Assembly (NCBI RefSeq): GCF_042676605.1
Contig: NZ_JBHTHQ010000010.1
Location: 1 to 49,455 of the forward strand
From: Alloscardovia venturai
GTDB lineage: Bacteria > Actinomycetota > Actinomycetes > Actinomycetales > Bifidobacteriaceae
DNA length: 49,455 nucleotides
Direction of reading: 5' to 3'
In this document: positions 30,336 through 39,748 of the stretch, piece by piece
How positions within the stretch are numbered: the stretch's first letter is position 1
Layout: the number at the start of each line of letters is the position of its first letter
Notes under the pieces: generated by a model
What the model saw: only the letters and a program-made list of their open reading frames with translations
Database searches by the model: none
What the model was told of the DNA's origin: nothing
Translations under genes and position numbers: made by a program

Positions 30336-32225
30336 ATGAGTTCTGTATTTGATTTAGCGCCAATCGCGGCGGCATCTAATGGCGGAAATAACGATCCGCA
30401 CTTGCCACAGCCTCGTTTTGTGGGTATGCCACAACGCCCGAGCAAAATGCCGTATGAGAAGTATATCGCGTATGACAAGCAGGTACCGTTCTCCTATCCT
30501 CAACGCACGTGGCCGGATAAAAAGTTGCAGCGCGCGCCACGGTGGTGCTCAGTAGATTTACGCGATGGTAATCAGTCGCTTGTTAATCCGATGGATTCCG
30601 CTCGGAAACTGCGTTTTTGGAATCTCTTAGTTTCCATGGGCTATAAGGAGATTGAAGTAGGTTTTCCTTCGGCATCGGAGACGGACTACGATTTTATTCG
30701 CATGCTTATCGAACGTCAACTCATTCCTGACGACGTTACCATTGCAGTCCTGACGCAAGCACGTGAGCATTTGATACGTAAGACATACGAGGCATTGCGC
30801 GGATGTAAACGTGCGATTGTTCACTTCTATAACTCAACGTCTGTGCTACAGCGCGAGGTTGTTTTCCGTAAGGATAAGGACGGTATTAAGCAGCTTGCAA
30901 CGGATGCGGCGCGTTTGTGTAAAGAATTAGAGACTGAGGCTGAGGGCATTGATATCTCTTATGAGTATTCTCCTGAGTCCTTCACAGGAACTGAGCCTGA
31001 GTTTGCACTTGAAGTGTGCGATGCTGTAGTGGATGTGATTCAGCCTACTGCTGAGCATCCGATGATTATTAACATTCCGGCTACCGTAGAGATGACGACG
31101 CCTAACGTCTTTGCTGATCAGATTGAATTCTTACATAAGAATTTGAAGAATCGTGATGCTATTGTCCTGTCCCTGCACCCGCATAACGACGAGGGCATGG
31201 CCATCGCTGCGACGGAGTTGGCACTTCTTGCAGGAGCGGACCGTGTGGAAGGCTGTCTATTCGGTAACGGTGAGCGTACGGGTAATGTGGATTTGTGCAC
31301 GCTCGGGCTAAACCTCCTTGTGCAAGGCATTGATCCGCAAATTGATTTTTCCAATTTGCACGAAGTACGCAAAATTGTTGAGTATTGTAATCAAGTTGTG
31401 CTTTCAGAACGCCATCCGTATATCGGAAACTTTGTCTTTACTGCATTCTCAGGTTCGCACCAGGATGCAATCAAGAAGGGTATGGAAGCTCGCGAGGTTG
31501 CTGCGGGGCTACAGGGAGCTGATTTAGATACGTTCCTCTGGCAGGTGCCATATCTTCCAATTGATCCGAAGGATGTTGGTGGCAGCTACGAAGCAGTCAT
31601 TCGAGTCAATTCTCAGTCAGGTAAGGGAGGTATGGCTTATCTGCTCAAGACAAACCATAACCTCGACCTTCCAAAGCGATTGCAGATTGAATTTGACAAG
31701 ATTGTCCAAAAATACGCCGATGAGACGAAGCGCGAAGTTAAGGATGAAGATATTTGGCGTCTCTTCAAAGACGAGTACTTACCTGTTGAGGAGTCGGGGA
31801 ATCATCCCGCGCTCGCTGATTCTCATGACGATAGTCTCAATCGTTGGGGACGTTTCCGTCTACTTGGCGCAAACATTATGTCTGGGGAGTCAAGCTCTGA
31901 CACCGTTATCAAGATTAAGATTGAGGACAATGGCTTCCCTCATGAAGATGTCGAGCCTCATGTTCAGGAACTATCCGGAATTGGCAACGGCCCTATTGCT
32001 GCATTCGTGAATGCTATTTCTGTGCTTGGCGTGACTGTATCTGTCCTCGATTATGCTGAACATGCATTGTCGTCCGGCGGCGACGCGGTAGCTGCCTCTT
32101 ATGTAGAGTGTCAGATAGGTGATGACTCTAATCCACAAATCATATGGGGAGTAGGCATCGACTCGTCCATTACGACAAGCTCGTTGAAGGCAATCCTGTC
32201 TGCTGTTAATCGCACGATGCGCTAA
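30336..32225 (+). CDS. leuA: 2-isopropylmalate synthase (type 2)
   Basis: 629 residues from ATG 30336, with an AGGTGG-like binding site; a GTG at 30333 is also possible. It has the catalytic start WCSVDLRDGNQSLVNPMD, metal-binding His-x-His in LHPHNDEGMA, the GNGERTGNVD motif, and a C-terminal allosteric domain (about 490-629, ending SLKAILSAVNRTMR). The length and the N-terminal 'APRWCSVDLRDGNQ' context fit the type-2 LeuA of Actinobacteria. It catalyses the first committed step of leucine synthesis. It is followed by the terminator with an embedded parS site. Confidence 0.96.
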   Translation: MSSVFDLAPIAAASNGGNNDPHLPQPRFVGMPQRPSKMPYEKYIAYDKQVPFSYPQRTWPDKKLQRAPRWCSVDLRDGNQSLVNPMDSARKLRFWNLLVSMGYKEIEVGFPSASETDYDFIRMLIERQLIPDDVTIAVLTQAREHLIRKTYEALRGCKRAIVHFYNSTSVLQREVVFRKDKDGIKQLATDAARLCKELETEAEGIDISYEYSPESFTGTEPEFALEVCDAVVDVIQPTAEHPMIINIPATVEMTTPNVFADQIEFLHKNLKNRDAIVLSLHPHNDEGMAIAATELALLAGADRVEGCLFGNGERTGNVDLCTLGLNLLVQGIDPQIDFSNLHEVRKIVEYCNQVVLSERHPYIGNFVFTAFSGSHQDAIKKGMEAREVAAGLQGADLDTFLWQVPYLPIDPKDVGGSYEAVIRVNSQSGKGGMAYLLKTNHNLDLPKRLQIEFDKIVQKYADETKREVKDEDIWRLFKDEYLPVEESGNHPALADSHDDSLNRWGRFRLLGANIMSGESSSDTVIKIKIEDNGFPHEDVEPHVQELSGIGNGPIAAFVNAISVLGVTVSVLDYAEHALSSGGDAVAASYVECQIGDDSNPQIIWGVGIDSSITTSSLKAILSAVNRTMR

Positions 32226-32288
32226 GAGAAGATGGTATGACGTCTCATAACCAAACCAAGACGCCACACTATCTTTATTTTCTTTGGA

Positions 32289-32340
32289 GTGGTTTGGGGT
32301 ATGTTCCACGTGAAACATACCCCAAACCACTTGCTTTTTT
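32289..32340 (+). terminator. leuA terminator formed by a 42-bp palindrome
   Basis: Arms GTGGTTTGGGGTATGTT (32289-32305) and AACATACCCCAAACCAC (32314-32330) are perfectly complementary and followed by TTGCTTTTTT. It lies between leuA and the convergent penicillin-binding protein gene and could act in both directions. The only mismatched pair in the whole palindrome is 32306 with 32313. Confidence 0.88.
32302..32317. other. parS: parS site (ParB binding), canonical 16-mer
   Basis: TGTTCCACGTGAAACA matches the Bacillus/actinobacterial parS consensus TGTTNCACGTGAAACA at every position. It is exactly centred on the 42-bp palindrome (shared centre 32309.5). ParB-CTP clamps load at parS to organise chromosome segregation, usually in the origin-proximal part of the chromosome. 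Chance occurrence in a window of this size is very unlikely. Confidence 0.88.
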
Positions 32341-32397
32341 ACTTTATTTCCTATAGCTCTCATGTACTCGTACTGCTGGTCGTTTACTACTCACCTG

Positions 32398-34698
32398 CTA
32401 GTTCCCACCAGAGCCTTGACCTCCGGAATTTCCATTTGATGATGAATCCTGATTTCCAGTATCTGTGCCCGTCTGTGGGCTCGTAGGAGTATTCGTCGTA
32501 GTGCCATTGGAAGAGCCTGGCGAGCTGGAAGTTCCGGAAGAGCTAGAAGAGTCAGAGTTTGGATTTGAGCTATTTGAGTCATTAGAGTTGTTGTTAGTGC
32601 CCGTAGAGGACTGATCTTGACTCGTTTGACCGGACTGACTGCTGTTATTCTGTGATTGTTGCTGGGCATCATTTTGTGTCGTCGAGCGTGACTTTGAGTA
32701 TGAGCGTGATCCTAGCCCCCAAGTGCCGTCCTTGCCTCCAACTATTCCCGTATCCTTTACGGTAGGAAATGCTTCATCTGTAGTGCTAGCAAGGGCTTTT
32801 GTCATGTACTGTGTGAAGAGGTGAGTAGCATACCCACTTCCGCTCACATATCGTCCAAAGGTTGGAAGCTCTTGTGCAGAGCCATCTGTGCCCTGATTCC
32901 ATGTGGCGAAAGCAGTGACGACATGGCGGCTATATCCTGCAAAACTGACTGCTGTGCTATCATTTGCTGTTCCAGACTTTCCTGCTAAAGTTTTCCCAAC
33001 GGATAGCGCGGTTTTACCCGTTCCGGAAGTGATAACACGTCGCATGGCGCTCGTCACCATCTGAGCATCGTGAGCTGCAAAGACTGTCGTTCCCGTGGTT
33101 TTCGCCGTATAAACAGTTTCCGTTCCCTGTGCTTTCGTCACTGTGCGCACGATATGCAAATCATTACGTACACCGTCATGAGCGATGGTTTGATAAGCCT
33201 GAACAATTTCATTGAGGTGGACACCATCAATGCCGAGTGTGTCATAGAGCGAATCACTTTGGAGGGTAGATGTGATTCCTGCCTTTTTTGCAATTTCGGC
33301 AGTTTTTTGCGGTGTAACTTTCGTATTGAGGTCAACAAAAACGGTATTGACAGATTGCGCAAGTGCCGTATATAAGTTGATATTTCCAAAGCTCTCATTA
33401 CCGAAGTTTGGAACGGCAGAAGCTAACCCTTGGAAAGTGCGTGGCGAGTTTCCATTAAATAGTGTAGAGAAACTCGTTCCATCTTGTGCTGCGCCAAGAA
33501 GGGTGAAAACTTTCATTGTGGAGCCCGGTTGATAGGAGGCCTGTGTTGCATTGTTGAGTGGCTTCTTGAGATAATCTTCTCCTGCAAATACAGCAATAAT
33601 TTCCCCTGTATCGACGTCGGCGCTCATACCGCCACTTTGCACACTGTCTGGTACAGCAGTGTCGGCAGTGTCATGAGAGGCTACCTGCTGCATGGCTGCT
33701 TGTTTATCTTTATCGAGAGTAGTGATAATTTTGTATCCGCCAGTCATAATTTGGTCTTCGGTGAATTTCCCAGATTTGATGAGTTCATCCTTAACCATAG
33801 TGAGCAGATAACCTTGATAGCCTGCGTACTCATCCGTTGCTGAGTACTGTATAGTCTCAGGCATAGTAGCGGATGCCGCTTGGTCATCTTTAATATAGCC
33901 GTCTTCTTTCATAATGCGGATCACACGTGTGAAACGTTTAGTAGCAGATGTCATGTCGACTGCTGGATCCCATGCTGATGGCGCAGGGATAATGCCAGCG
34001 AGCAAAGCTGCCTCTGATACAGTGAGATCTTTCGCATCCTTATTGAAATAAGCATGAGCTGCCGCTTGAATGCCATATGCTCCGCGACCAAAATAAATCG
34101 TATTCATATAGCCACACAGCACGGTATTTTTATCCTGTGTTTGCGCAATTTTTAGTGCGAGAAGTGCTTCTTTAACTTTACCTATATAGCTTTTAGTTTC
34201 ACCCAGATAGTAGCGCTCTGCATATTGCTGCGTAATGGTAGATCCACCTTGACGTGTACCTGTGCTGACGTTGTTGACCAATGCGCGAGCGATACCTTTA
34301 AGGTCAATGCCGCTATCTGTCCAGAAAGTACGGTTTTCGGAAGCGACTACCGCGTTTTCGACGTAATCGGGCAAAGTTGAGCAGGAGATAATTTCACGAT
34401 TTTCTCTTTGGAAACTACCGATTTGTGAGACGCCGTCGTTATAGTACACCGTAGTTTTTTGGCTTACTGCTACAGAGTCTGGCGTAGGAATTTTGATAGT
34501 GGCATAAGCAACCCCCAGCACGATTGCGCCAAGTGCAAAAAGGCTGAGAAGGAAAATGAGTATATATCTGCCAATCGGCCTTTTTCGCTTGGCAGATTGC
34601 GTATGCGTACGAGACGACCGTATATGGGACGTCTGTACGCGAGAACGAGTGTTTTTCGCCGATGCTGGTTTTTCTGAATGTGGTTTACGAGTAGCCAT
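32398..34698 (-). CDS. Class A penicillin-binding protein (glycosyltransferase/transpeptidase)
   Basis: 766 residues. A basic cytoplasmic tail (about 1-42) precedes one membrane helix (YILIFLLSLFALGAIVLGVA). The GT51 domain has SENRTFWTD, TRQGGSTITQQYAERYYLG and GRGAYGIQAAAHAYF. The transpeptidase domain has S-x-x-K in PGSTMKVF, SVN in LAQSVNTVF and KSG in LAGKSGTAND. It polymerises and crosslinks peptidoglycan. The C-terminal 90 residues are a Ser/Asn/Gly/Thr/Gln-rich disordered tail, typical of bifidobacterial PBPs. The start has only a weak ribosome binding site. Confidence 0.95.
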   Translation of the reverse strand: MATRKPHSEKPASAKNTRSRVQTSHIRSSRTHTQSAKRKRPIGRYILIFLLSLFALGAIVLGVAYATIKIPTPDSVAVSQKTTVYYNDGVSQIGSFQRENREIISCSTLPDYVENAVVASENRTFWTDSGIDLKGIARALVNNVSTGTRQGGSTITQQYAERYYLGETKSYIGKVKEALLALKIAQTQDKNTVLCGYMNTIYFGRGAYGIQAAAHAYFNKDAKDLTVSEAALLAGIIPAPSAWDPAVDMTSATKRFTRVIRIMKEDGYIKDDQAASATMPETIQYSATDEYAGYQGYLLTMVKDELIKSGKFTEDQIMTGGYKIITTLDKDKQAAMQQVASHDTADTAVPDSVQSGGMSADVDTGEIIAVFAGEDYLKKPLNNATQASYQPGSTMKVFTLLGAAQDGTSFSTLFNGNSPRTFQGLASAVPNFGNESFGNINLYTALAQSVNTVFVDLNTKVTPQKTAEIAKKAGITSTLQSDSLYDTLGIDGVHLNEIVQAYQTIAHDGVRNDLHIVRTVTKAQGTETVYTAKTTGTTVFAAHDAQMVTSAMRRVITSGTGKTALSVGKTLAGKSGTANDSTAVSFAGYSRHVVTAFATWNQGTDGSAQELPTFGRYVSGSGYATHLFTQYMTKALASTTDEAFPTVKDTGIVGGKDGTWGLGSRSYSKSRSTTQNDAQQQSQNNSSQSGQTSQDQSSTGTNNNSNDSNSSNPNSDSSSSSGTSSSPGSSNGTTTNTPTSPQTGTDTGNQDSSSNGNSGGQGSGGN

Positions 34699-34983
34699 TC
34701 CATCTACGCTAGCGAGAAAAACTGAGAAAATCCCTCTCCAAAGCTCTTTGTAGGAGTGAATTTTACGCTATATTCACTTTTAAGCCGATTAATTCATGGA
34801 GTATTCGTATAGACTTCCAAATGCATAATATACAGATATGCACATGTGTTCATGTGAATAGAGATCATTTACGAAGAGCTCAGAGTAGAGTAAAAATTGT
34901 TGAATGAAACATGCCCGTCTGCGGATGCAGGAAATATGGCGTACGCAAGACGTACATGTGACACAAGGAAAAAGAGGCAAGAA
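34699..34983. promoter_or_regulatory. Divergent promoter region of the PBP and inositol-phosphate synthase genes
   Basis: 285 bp with no credible gene. The inverted repeat GTGAAT / ATTCAC near 34755-34777 brackets a TATATT-like -10 element facing the PBP gene. A small hairpin (GTACG/CGTAC, about 34938-34952) lies in the leader of the plus-strand gene. Confidence 0.35.
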
Positions 34984-36126
34984 ATGACAATTCGTGTGGC
35001 TATTGCAGGTGTGGGAAACTGTGCATCGTCCCTTGTACAGGGTGTGCAATACTACCAAGATGCACAGGATGACGATAAAATTCCTGGCATTATGCATGCA
35101 AACTTCGGCGGTTACCGCATTCGTGATATTGAGTTTGTTGCAGCATTTGACGTTGACGCGGCAAAAGTAGGTAAAGACCTCAGTGAAGCTATCTTTGCAT
35201 CTCAGAACAACACTTATAAGTTCAGTGATGTACCACAGCTTGACGTAGAAGTTTTGCGCGGTCCAACTCTCGATGGTTTGGGCATTTACTACAAGCAGAT
35301 GATTGAAGAGTCGGATAGTAAGCCGGTCGACATAGCTCAGATTCTTAAAGATAAGAAAGTAGATGTTCTTGTTTCTTATCTTCCGGTAGGTTCTGAAGAA
35401 GCAGATAAGTTCTACGCTACGGCAGCGATGGAAGCCGGCTGCGGCTTTGTTAATTGCTTACCTGTGTTTATCGCTTCCGACCCTCAGTGGGCTGAGAGGT
35501 TCCGTGCAGCAGGCGTACCAATCGTTGGTGATGATATCAAGAGTCAAGTGGGCGCTACAATCACGCATCGTACAATGGCGCGACTGTTTGAGGATCGTGG
35601 CGTACGTCTCGACCGCACCTATCAGCTGAATGTTGGCGGAAATATGGACTTTATGAACATGTTGCAACGTGACCGTCTTGAGTCAAAAAAGATTTCTAAG
35701 ACGCGCGCTGTGACCTCTATCGTCCCTCACGATATGGAAGAACGCAATGTTCACATTGGTCCGTCAGATTATGTGGCATGGTTGGATGACCGTAAGTTTG
35801 CGTTTGTGCGCTTAGAGGGGACCACTTTCGGCGACGTTCCTCTCAACCTCGAGTACAAGCTTGAAGTGTGGGATTCGCCAAACTCCGCTGGTGTTGTCAT
35901 CGATGCAATCCGAGCTGCAAAGATAGCTCTGGACCGTCATCTCGCGGGGCCAATCCTCGCACCAAGCTCTTACTTCATGAAGTCCCCTGCCGTACAGCAT
36001 GAGGATAATGAAGCACGTGAACTCGTCGAAAAGTTTATTCTCGGGGAAGTAGAGGCTACGGAGGATCAACTTAATGCTGATGTAGCGACCGCGAAGGCGC
36101 ATGGTAAAGACGTGTGGCATGCCTGA
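34984..36126 (+). CDS. ino1: Inositol-3-phosphate synthase (actinobacterial type)
   Basis: 380 residues from ATG 34984; a longer in-frame start at 34897 adds an atypical N-terminus. It begins MTIRVAIAGVGNCASSLVQG, the NAD-binding motif of the family. Other hallmarks are VDVLVSYLPVGSEEADKFYA, CGFVNCLPVFIASDP, VGDDIKSQVGATITHRTMA, and LNVGGNMDFMNM. It converts glucose-6-phosphate to inositol-3-phosphate for phosphatidylinositol and related lipids. It appears monocistronic. Confidence 0.95.
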   Translation: MTIRVAIAGVGNCASSLVQGVQYYQDAQDDDKIPGIMHANFGGYRIRDIEFVAAFDVDAAKVGKDLSEAIFASQNNTYKFSDVPQLDVEVLRGPTLDGLGIYYKQMIEESDSKPVDIAQILKDKKVDVLVSYLPVGSEEADKFYATAAMEAGCGFVNCLPVFIASDPQWAERFRAAGVPIVGDDIKSQVGATITHRTMARLFEDRGVRLDRTYQLNVGGNMDFMNMLQRDRLESKKISKTRAVTSIVPHDMEERNVHIGPSDYVAWLDDRKFAFVRLEGTTFGDVPLNLEYKLEVWDSPNSAGVVIDAIRAAKIALDRHLAGPILAPSSYFMKSPAVQHEDNEARELVEKFILGEVEATEDQLNADVATAKAHGKDVWHA

Positions 36127-36351
36127 TAAACATCAAGTATTGTGGTGCTCACGCACAGTGTAAAAGTATGACACGAGCGTAGATAGAGGAGCGGATGCTG
36201 TGATAATTTCATGGCTCCGTTTCTTTTGTACTTGACAAGGCTATAGCATTATTCCCGATAGACTAGTGACAATAAGCTTGACAAGTAATGGAAGCAAACA
36301 GTCGATAAAAGCAGTCGATAAAACTGCATCGAGGATACATGAAAGGCCGGC

Positions 36352-38370
36352 ATGAGAGTTCGTATTCAAGAGAAATGGTCGTATACTTTCTCGCGCCATA
36401 ATTACAGTAAGCGTAGCTATGCGCTGTGGTTTTTTATCATCAATCTTCTCGCAGTAGTAATTTTGCAATGGGGAATCAACGACGAGCACGCAGTCTTGAA
36501 TTCGTGGGGATTCGTGGGAAATATTTTCCGCGGAAAATATGCTGCAATCAACGAATTTCTCCTTGTTGGAGTCGTATACTTTATACTCCTCATGCTGATT
36601 AATCGTTTTTGGCTGACTTCTGGAATATTTTTTGCTCTTTGCATCGTCATCACGGTGGCAGAGCGGTTCAAGATGGCATCTCGTGCAGAGACAATTTTGC
36701 CGGCAGACATGAATTTTATCAGCGGTGGCAATGCTGGAAATCTGTTGGAATGGATGCCGTCCGATGCTTTTCAGATTATTCTCGGAGCAGTAATTCTTGT
36801 CATAGTATGGACCGCATTCATGATGGTCATGGGGCATCGTGATACACGTGGTGGAGTAGTACGTCTCAAAAATGTGTGGACGAGGACGTTTTCTCGTATA
36901 GCAAGTGCGGCGGTAGCGATAGCTATTCTCGTATCCTTTGTACTGTCTATGTCGTCCATCGGCGGGTGGAGCCACGGTCTTATCACATTCTTTGGTGACT
37001 CTCCTAAGCTGTGGGATTCAAAGATTGATGCGCAGAACAATGGGACGGCGATTGGCTTTGCAAGGTTGCTCAACCCGAAAATTATGGATAAACCGCAAAC
37101 CTATAGTGAAACTACAATGAAGAAACTCGCTGCCAAGTATAGCAAGCGAGCACAAGAGACGAATGTAACTCGTACGACACAAGCTACGGATTCTACGGTT
37201 ATTTATCTTCTTTCTGAGTCTTTCTCAGACCCATCTCGTGTCCCAGGGCTTAAGCTCAATAAAGACGTGATTCCTCGCATCCGTACAATTAAAGAAAATA
37301 CAACGTCAGGCTATATGCTCTCGTCTGGCTATGGTGGAGGCACCGCAAATCTTGAATATATGGCACTGACGGGCATGAGTATGGTTAATTTCGCTCCATC
37401 TTTGAGCTCGCCATATCAGCAGCTCGTTCCGAATGCTTCGTGGACTCCAACTCTTAATCAGCTGTGGAAATCAGAGGATTCATTGGCTTTCCACCCCTAT
37501 CTGTCCAATATGTACTCGCGCAATGTCAACTATAAAAAGTTTGGATTCTCCAAGTTCTACACGCTTGATAAGCCTTATGTCATCCAACCTCAAAATACGC
37601 TTGGCACATCAAAGTATGTCGACGATCAAGCGACATACACTGCTGTGCTGAACTCTTTAAAGAAAGACAAAAATGGGCAGTCGTACTTCTATCAAGTTGC
37701 AACTATGCAAAATCACATGCCGTATAAGAACTGGTATCCGAACAATGATATCGAAGCGACGAGCACCAATGGTCAAGAATTAGGCAAAAGCGAAAAGCAA
37801 TCTATCGAGACCTATGCCAAGGGTGCACAATACACAGATACATACACGAAGGCTTTCTTGGACAGCCTCGACAAACTTAATCGGCCAATTACTGTGGTCT
37901 TTTATGGTGATCATCTTCCTGGTGCATACAAAACAGCTGCAAAAGATGAGAATAATTCCGTTGCTTTACATGAGACTGATTATTTTATCTGGTCAAATAA
38001 GGCAAGCAATATCAGTAACGAAGCAGCGAAAAAGGCGGCGACGAATTCTGCATATACGTCCCCGAATTTCTTCCAAGCACAACTGTTTGAGCACATGAAT
38101 GCGAAGGTAAGCCCATTTATCGAGTTTTTGGACGAGCTCCACGCACGCGTCCCCGCTATGGAGCCAGCTGTAGTCAATAAGATTCAAGGGTGGGCTCGCA
38201 TCCCTGAAGGTCAGGCTCTCTATCTTAATAACCAAGGCAAATACATTGATGTGACACATGCTGATGCTCAAACTCGCCAGCTACTCGAAGACTATAAGCT
38301 CATTCAGTATGATGTCACTGCGGGGAAGCATTATCTAAAGAACCTAGACTTTATGGATATAGCTCAATAG
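36352..38370 (+). CDS. LTA-synthase family phosphoglycerol transferase (sulfatase fold)
   Basis: 672 residues. About five membrane helices occupy the first 200 residues, followed by an extracellular alkaline-phosphatase-like domain. The catalytic Thr lies in SSGYGGGTANLEYMALTG, an early metal ligand in YLLSESFSDPSRV, and later ligands in VVFYGDHLPG and QNHMPYKNW. Such enzymes transfer glycerolphosphate from phosphatidylglycerol to make lipoteichoic-acid-like polymers. The upstream 225 bp hold TTGACA elements near 36233 and 36281 and a direct repeat of CAGTCGATAAAA near 36300-36325. The 244-codon antisense frame over its start is a shadow. Confidence 0.92.
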   Translation: MRVRIQEKWSYTFSRHNYSKRSYALWFFIINLLAVVILQWGINDEHAVLNSWGFVGNIFRGKYAAINEFLLVGVVYFILLMLINRFWLTSGIFFALCIVITVAERFKMASRAETILPADMNFISGGNAGNLLEWMPSDAFQIILGAVILVIVWTAFMMVMGHRDTRGGVVRLKNVWTRTFSRIASAAVAIAILVSFVLSMSSIGGWSHGLITFFGDSPKLWDSKIDAQNNGTAIGFARLLNPKIMDKPQTYSETTMKKLAAKYSKRAQETNVTRTTQATDSTVIYLLSESFSDPSRVPGLKLNKDVIPRIRTIKENTTSGYMLSSGYGGGTANLEYMALTGMSMVNFAPSLSSPYQQLVPNASWTPTLNQLWKSEDSLAFHPYLSNMYSRNVNYKKFGFSKFYTLDKPYVIQPQNTLGTSKYVDDQATYTAVLNSLKKDKNGQSYFYQVATMQNHMPYKNWYPNNDIEATSTNGQELGKSEKQSIETYAKGAQYTDTYTKAFLDSLDKLNRPITVVFYGDHLPGAYKTAAKDENNSVALHETDYFIWSNKASNISNEAAKKAATNSAYTSPNFFQAQLFEHMNAKVSPFIEFLDELHARVPAMEPAVVNKIQGWARIPEGQALYLNNQGKYIDVTHADAQTRQLLEDYKLIQYDVTAGKHYLKNLDFMDIAQ

Positions 38371-38389
38371 CGTTAATCGTGACACGGGC

Positions 38390-38418
38390 TTGTCTCATTC
38401 GAAGGCTTCGTGTACACT
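38390..38418 (+). promoter_or_regulatory. Promoter of the SRP RNA gene
   Basis: TTGTCT (38390-38395), 17-bp spacer, TACACT (38413-38418). The expected transcription start is at about 38425, directly before the RNA. Confidence 0.75.
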
Positions 38419-38424
38419 AATGAA

Positions 38425-38510
38425 TGCTCCCACGTGGCGATATGTCACCCAACTCCCCCAGGGCAGGAATGCAGCAAGGGTAAGTGGCCTCTGTCGGGTG
38501 CGTGGGAGTT
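38425..38510 (+). ncRNA. ffs: Signal recognition particle RNA, small bacterial (4.5S) type
   Basis: Closing stem CTCCCACG (38427-38434) and CGTGGGAG (38501-38508). The conserved apical domain contains GGGCAGGAATGCAGCAAGGG, including the GGAA tetraloop and the asymmetric loop AGCA that bind Ffh. It is followed by a T-rich stretch (TTTTACTTTC). It lies between the LTA-synthase-like gene and the PAP2 gene. Confidence 0.95.
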
Positions 38511-38641
38511 TTACTTTCTACCGTACTCGTCTCGGCTTTTCCGCGTAGTTGGCTACTACGACCGTGAACTTTGTTCGCATTAAGTGGATATTCAGCTACC
38601 TTTGCATATCTTCCAAACTCTTTTGTCTAGTCTCTACTTTT

Positions 38642-39676
38642 ATGGTTGAAAAAACGGAAAGCAGCACTGACGTAGAAACTGATTCTATGGATGCCAATTC
38701 TATGAATGCCAGCAATGAAGAATCTGGAGAAAGCAGACACGTTGATCGCGGCTCAGATGCATATCTTGCTGATCATCCGCGTGTGTCGTCAGTAGTGTGG
38801 GCATGGATTACGGGCATCTGTGCTCTTATCGGCTCAGCAGTAGCCTTTTACCTTGGCGTGATGCGACTTACAGGGCAGCGATTTGACAGCTGGATGTGGT
38901 CTGAGTTTTCAACAGCTTTCCCATTTTTAAATACCGCTTTTGTGACGCCTTTTAGAAATTCTCGCATCATTATTGGCATATGTATAGGAATGATTGCTCT
39001 TGCATTAATTATCGCTATTGCGCGTAAACGTTTTTATACATTTACCCTTATCGTCATCTTTGTTCTTGTATCATTTGCGATATCGTTTACGCTTAAACGT
39101 GTCCTTCCGCGTCCAGTTCTTGACTCTCTTATCCCTGACCCTGCAAATTCTGCGCCGTCAGGGCACACTGCATTCACAGTGATTGCAGGAGTTGCGCTCA
39201 TCATGTCGGTTCCGCGCATTTTGCGCGCACTAGTAACTCTATGGTCTACATTTTTCACTTCTATGGTGGCGACCATGGTGATTTTTGATCGGTGGCATAG
39301 ACCGACAGATGTGGTGACAGCCATTTTGCTCGTTGGCGGACTGGGGCTTATTACTATGAGCTTTACTCGCGCGAGTGGTATGGACCTGCAAGGCAAGAGG
39401 CGTTCATCATCATCTATTCAGATTGTATCTACGCTTTTTGTAACTCTTGGTGGGGCAGCAATACTGTACAGCGCGTATGTTGTCTCCCAGATAGTAGATG
39501 TCATCGCGTATCAGCCTGACGCGTTTACGACAAGTGCTGCCTGGGCGACTCTTGCACTTATTTTCGGTACAAGTGCAGTAGTATATGGCACAGTTCTTGC
39601 GGTGCGTCAGTCTACGGCATCACCACTGACACGGATTGGTTTGATTGGGCAGCCTCCCGCACCTCCGAAAAAATAA
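38642..39676 (+). CDS. PAP2-family membrane phosphatase
   Basis: 344 residues from ATG 38642; the frame is open upstream to a TTG at 38549, but no ribosome binding site supports that. An acidic N-terminal segment of about 55 residues precedes six or more membrane helices. The three phosphatase signatures are KRVLPRP (C1), PSGHTAF (C2) and DRWHRPTDVV (C3), all intact. Substrates are usually undecaprenyl pyrophosphate or phosphatidate-type lipids. The two extra C-terminal helices and the GQPPAPPKK tail are of unknown role. It sits next to envelope genes. Confidence 0.88.
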   Translation: MVEKTESSTDVETDSMDANSMNASNEESGESRHVDRGSDAYLADHPRVSSVVWAWITGICALIGSAVAFYLGVMRLTGQRFDSWMWSEFSTAFPFLNTAFVTPFRNSRIIIGICIGMIALALIIAIARKRFYTFTLIVIFVLVSFAISFTLKRVLPRPVLDSLIPDPANSAPSGHTAFTVIAGVALIMSVPRILRALVTLWSTFFTSMVATMVIFDRWHRPTDVVTAILLVGGLGLITMSFTRASGMDLQGKRRSSSSIQIVSTLFVTLGGAAILYSAYVVSQIVDVIAYQPDAFTTSAAWATLALIFGTSAVVYGTVLAVRQSTASPLTRIGLIGQPPAPPKK

Positions 39677-39748
39677 ATGTTGGGGCACCATGCATAATAA
39701 AGAATCAGGGACGGCATACGCAGCTCACGCTCATGGAGAGGAGCAACT

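Noticed and set aside
36241..36975. Minus-strand 244-codon frame over the start of the LTA-synthase-like gene
   Set aside because: It is rich in His, Cys, Tyr and Arg without domain structure. The plus-strand gene has intact membrane helices and catalytic motifs.
38549..38641. TTG-started N-terminal extension of the PAP2 gene
   Set aside because: It has no ribosome binding site, and the segment lies in the leader directly after the SRP RNA. The ATG at 38642 opens a typical acidic N-terminus.
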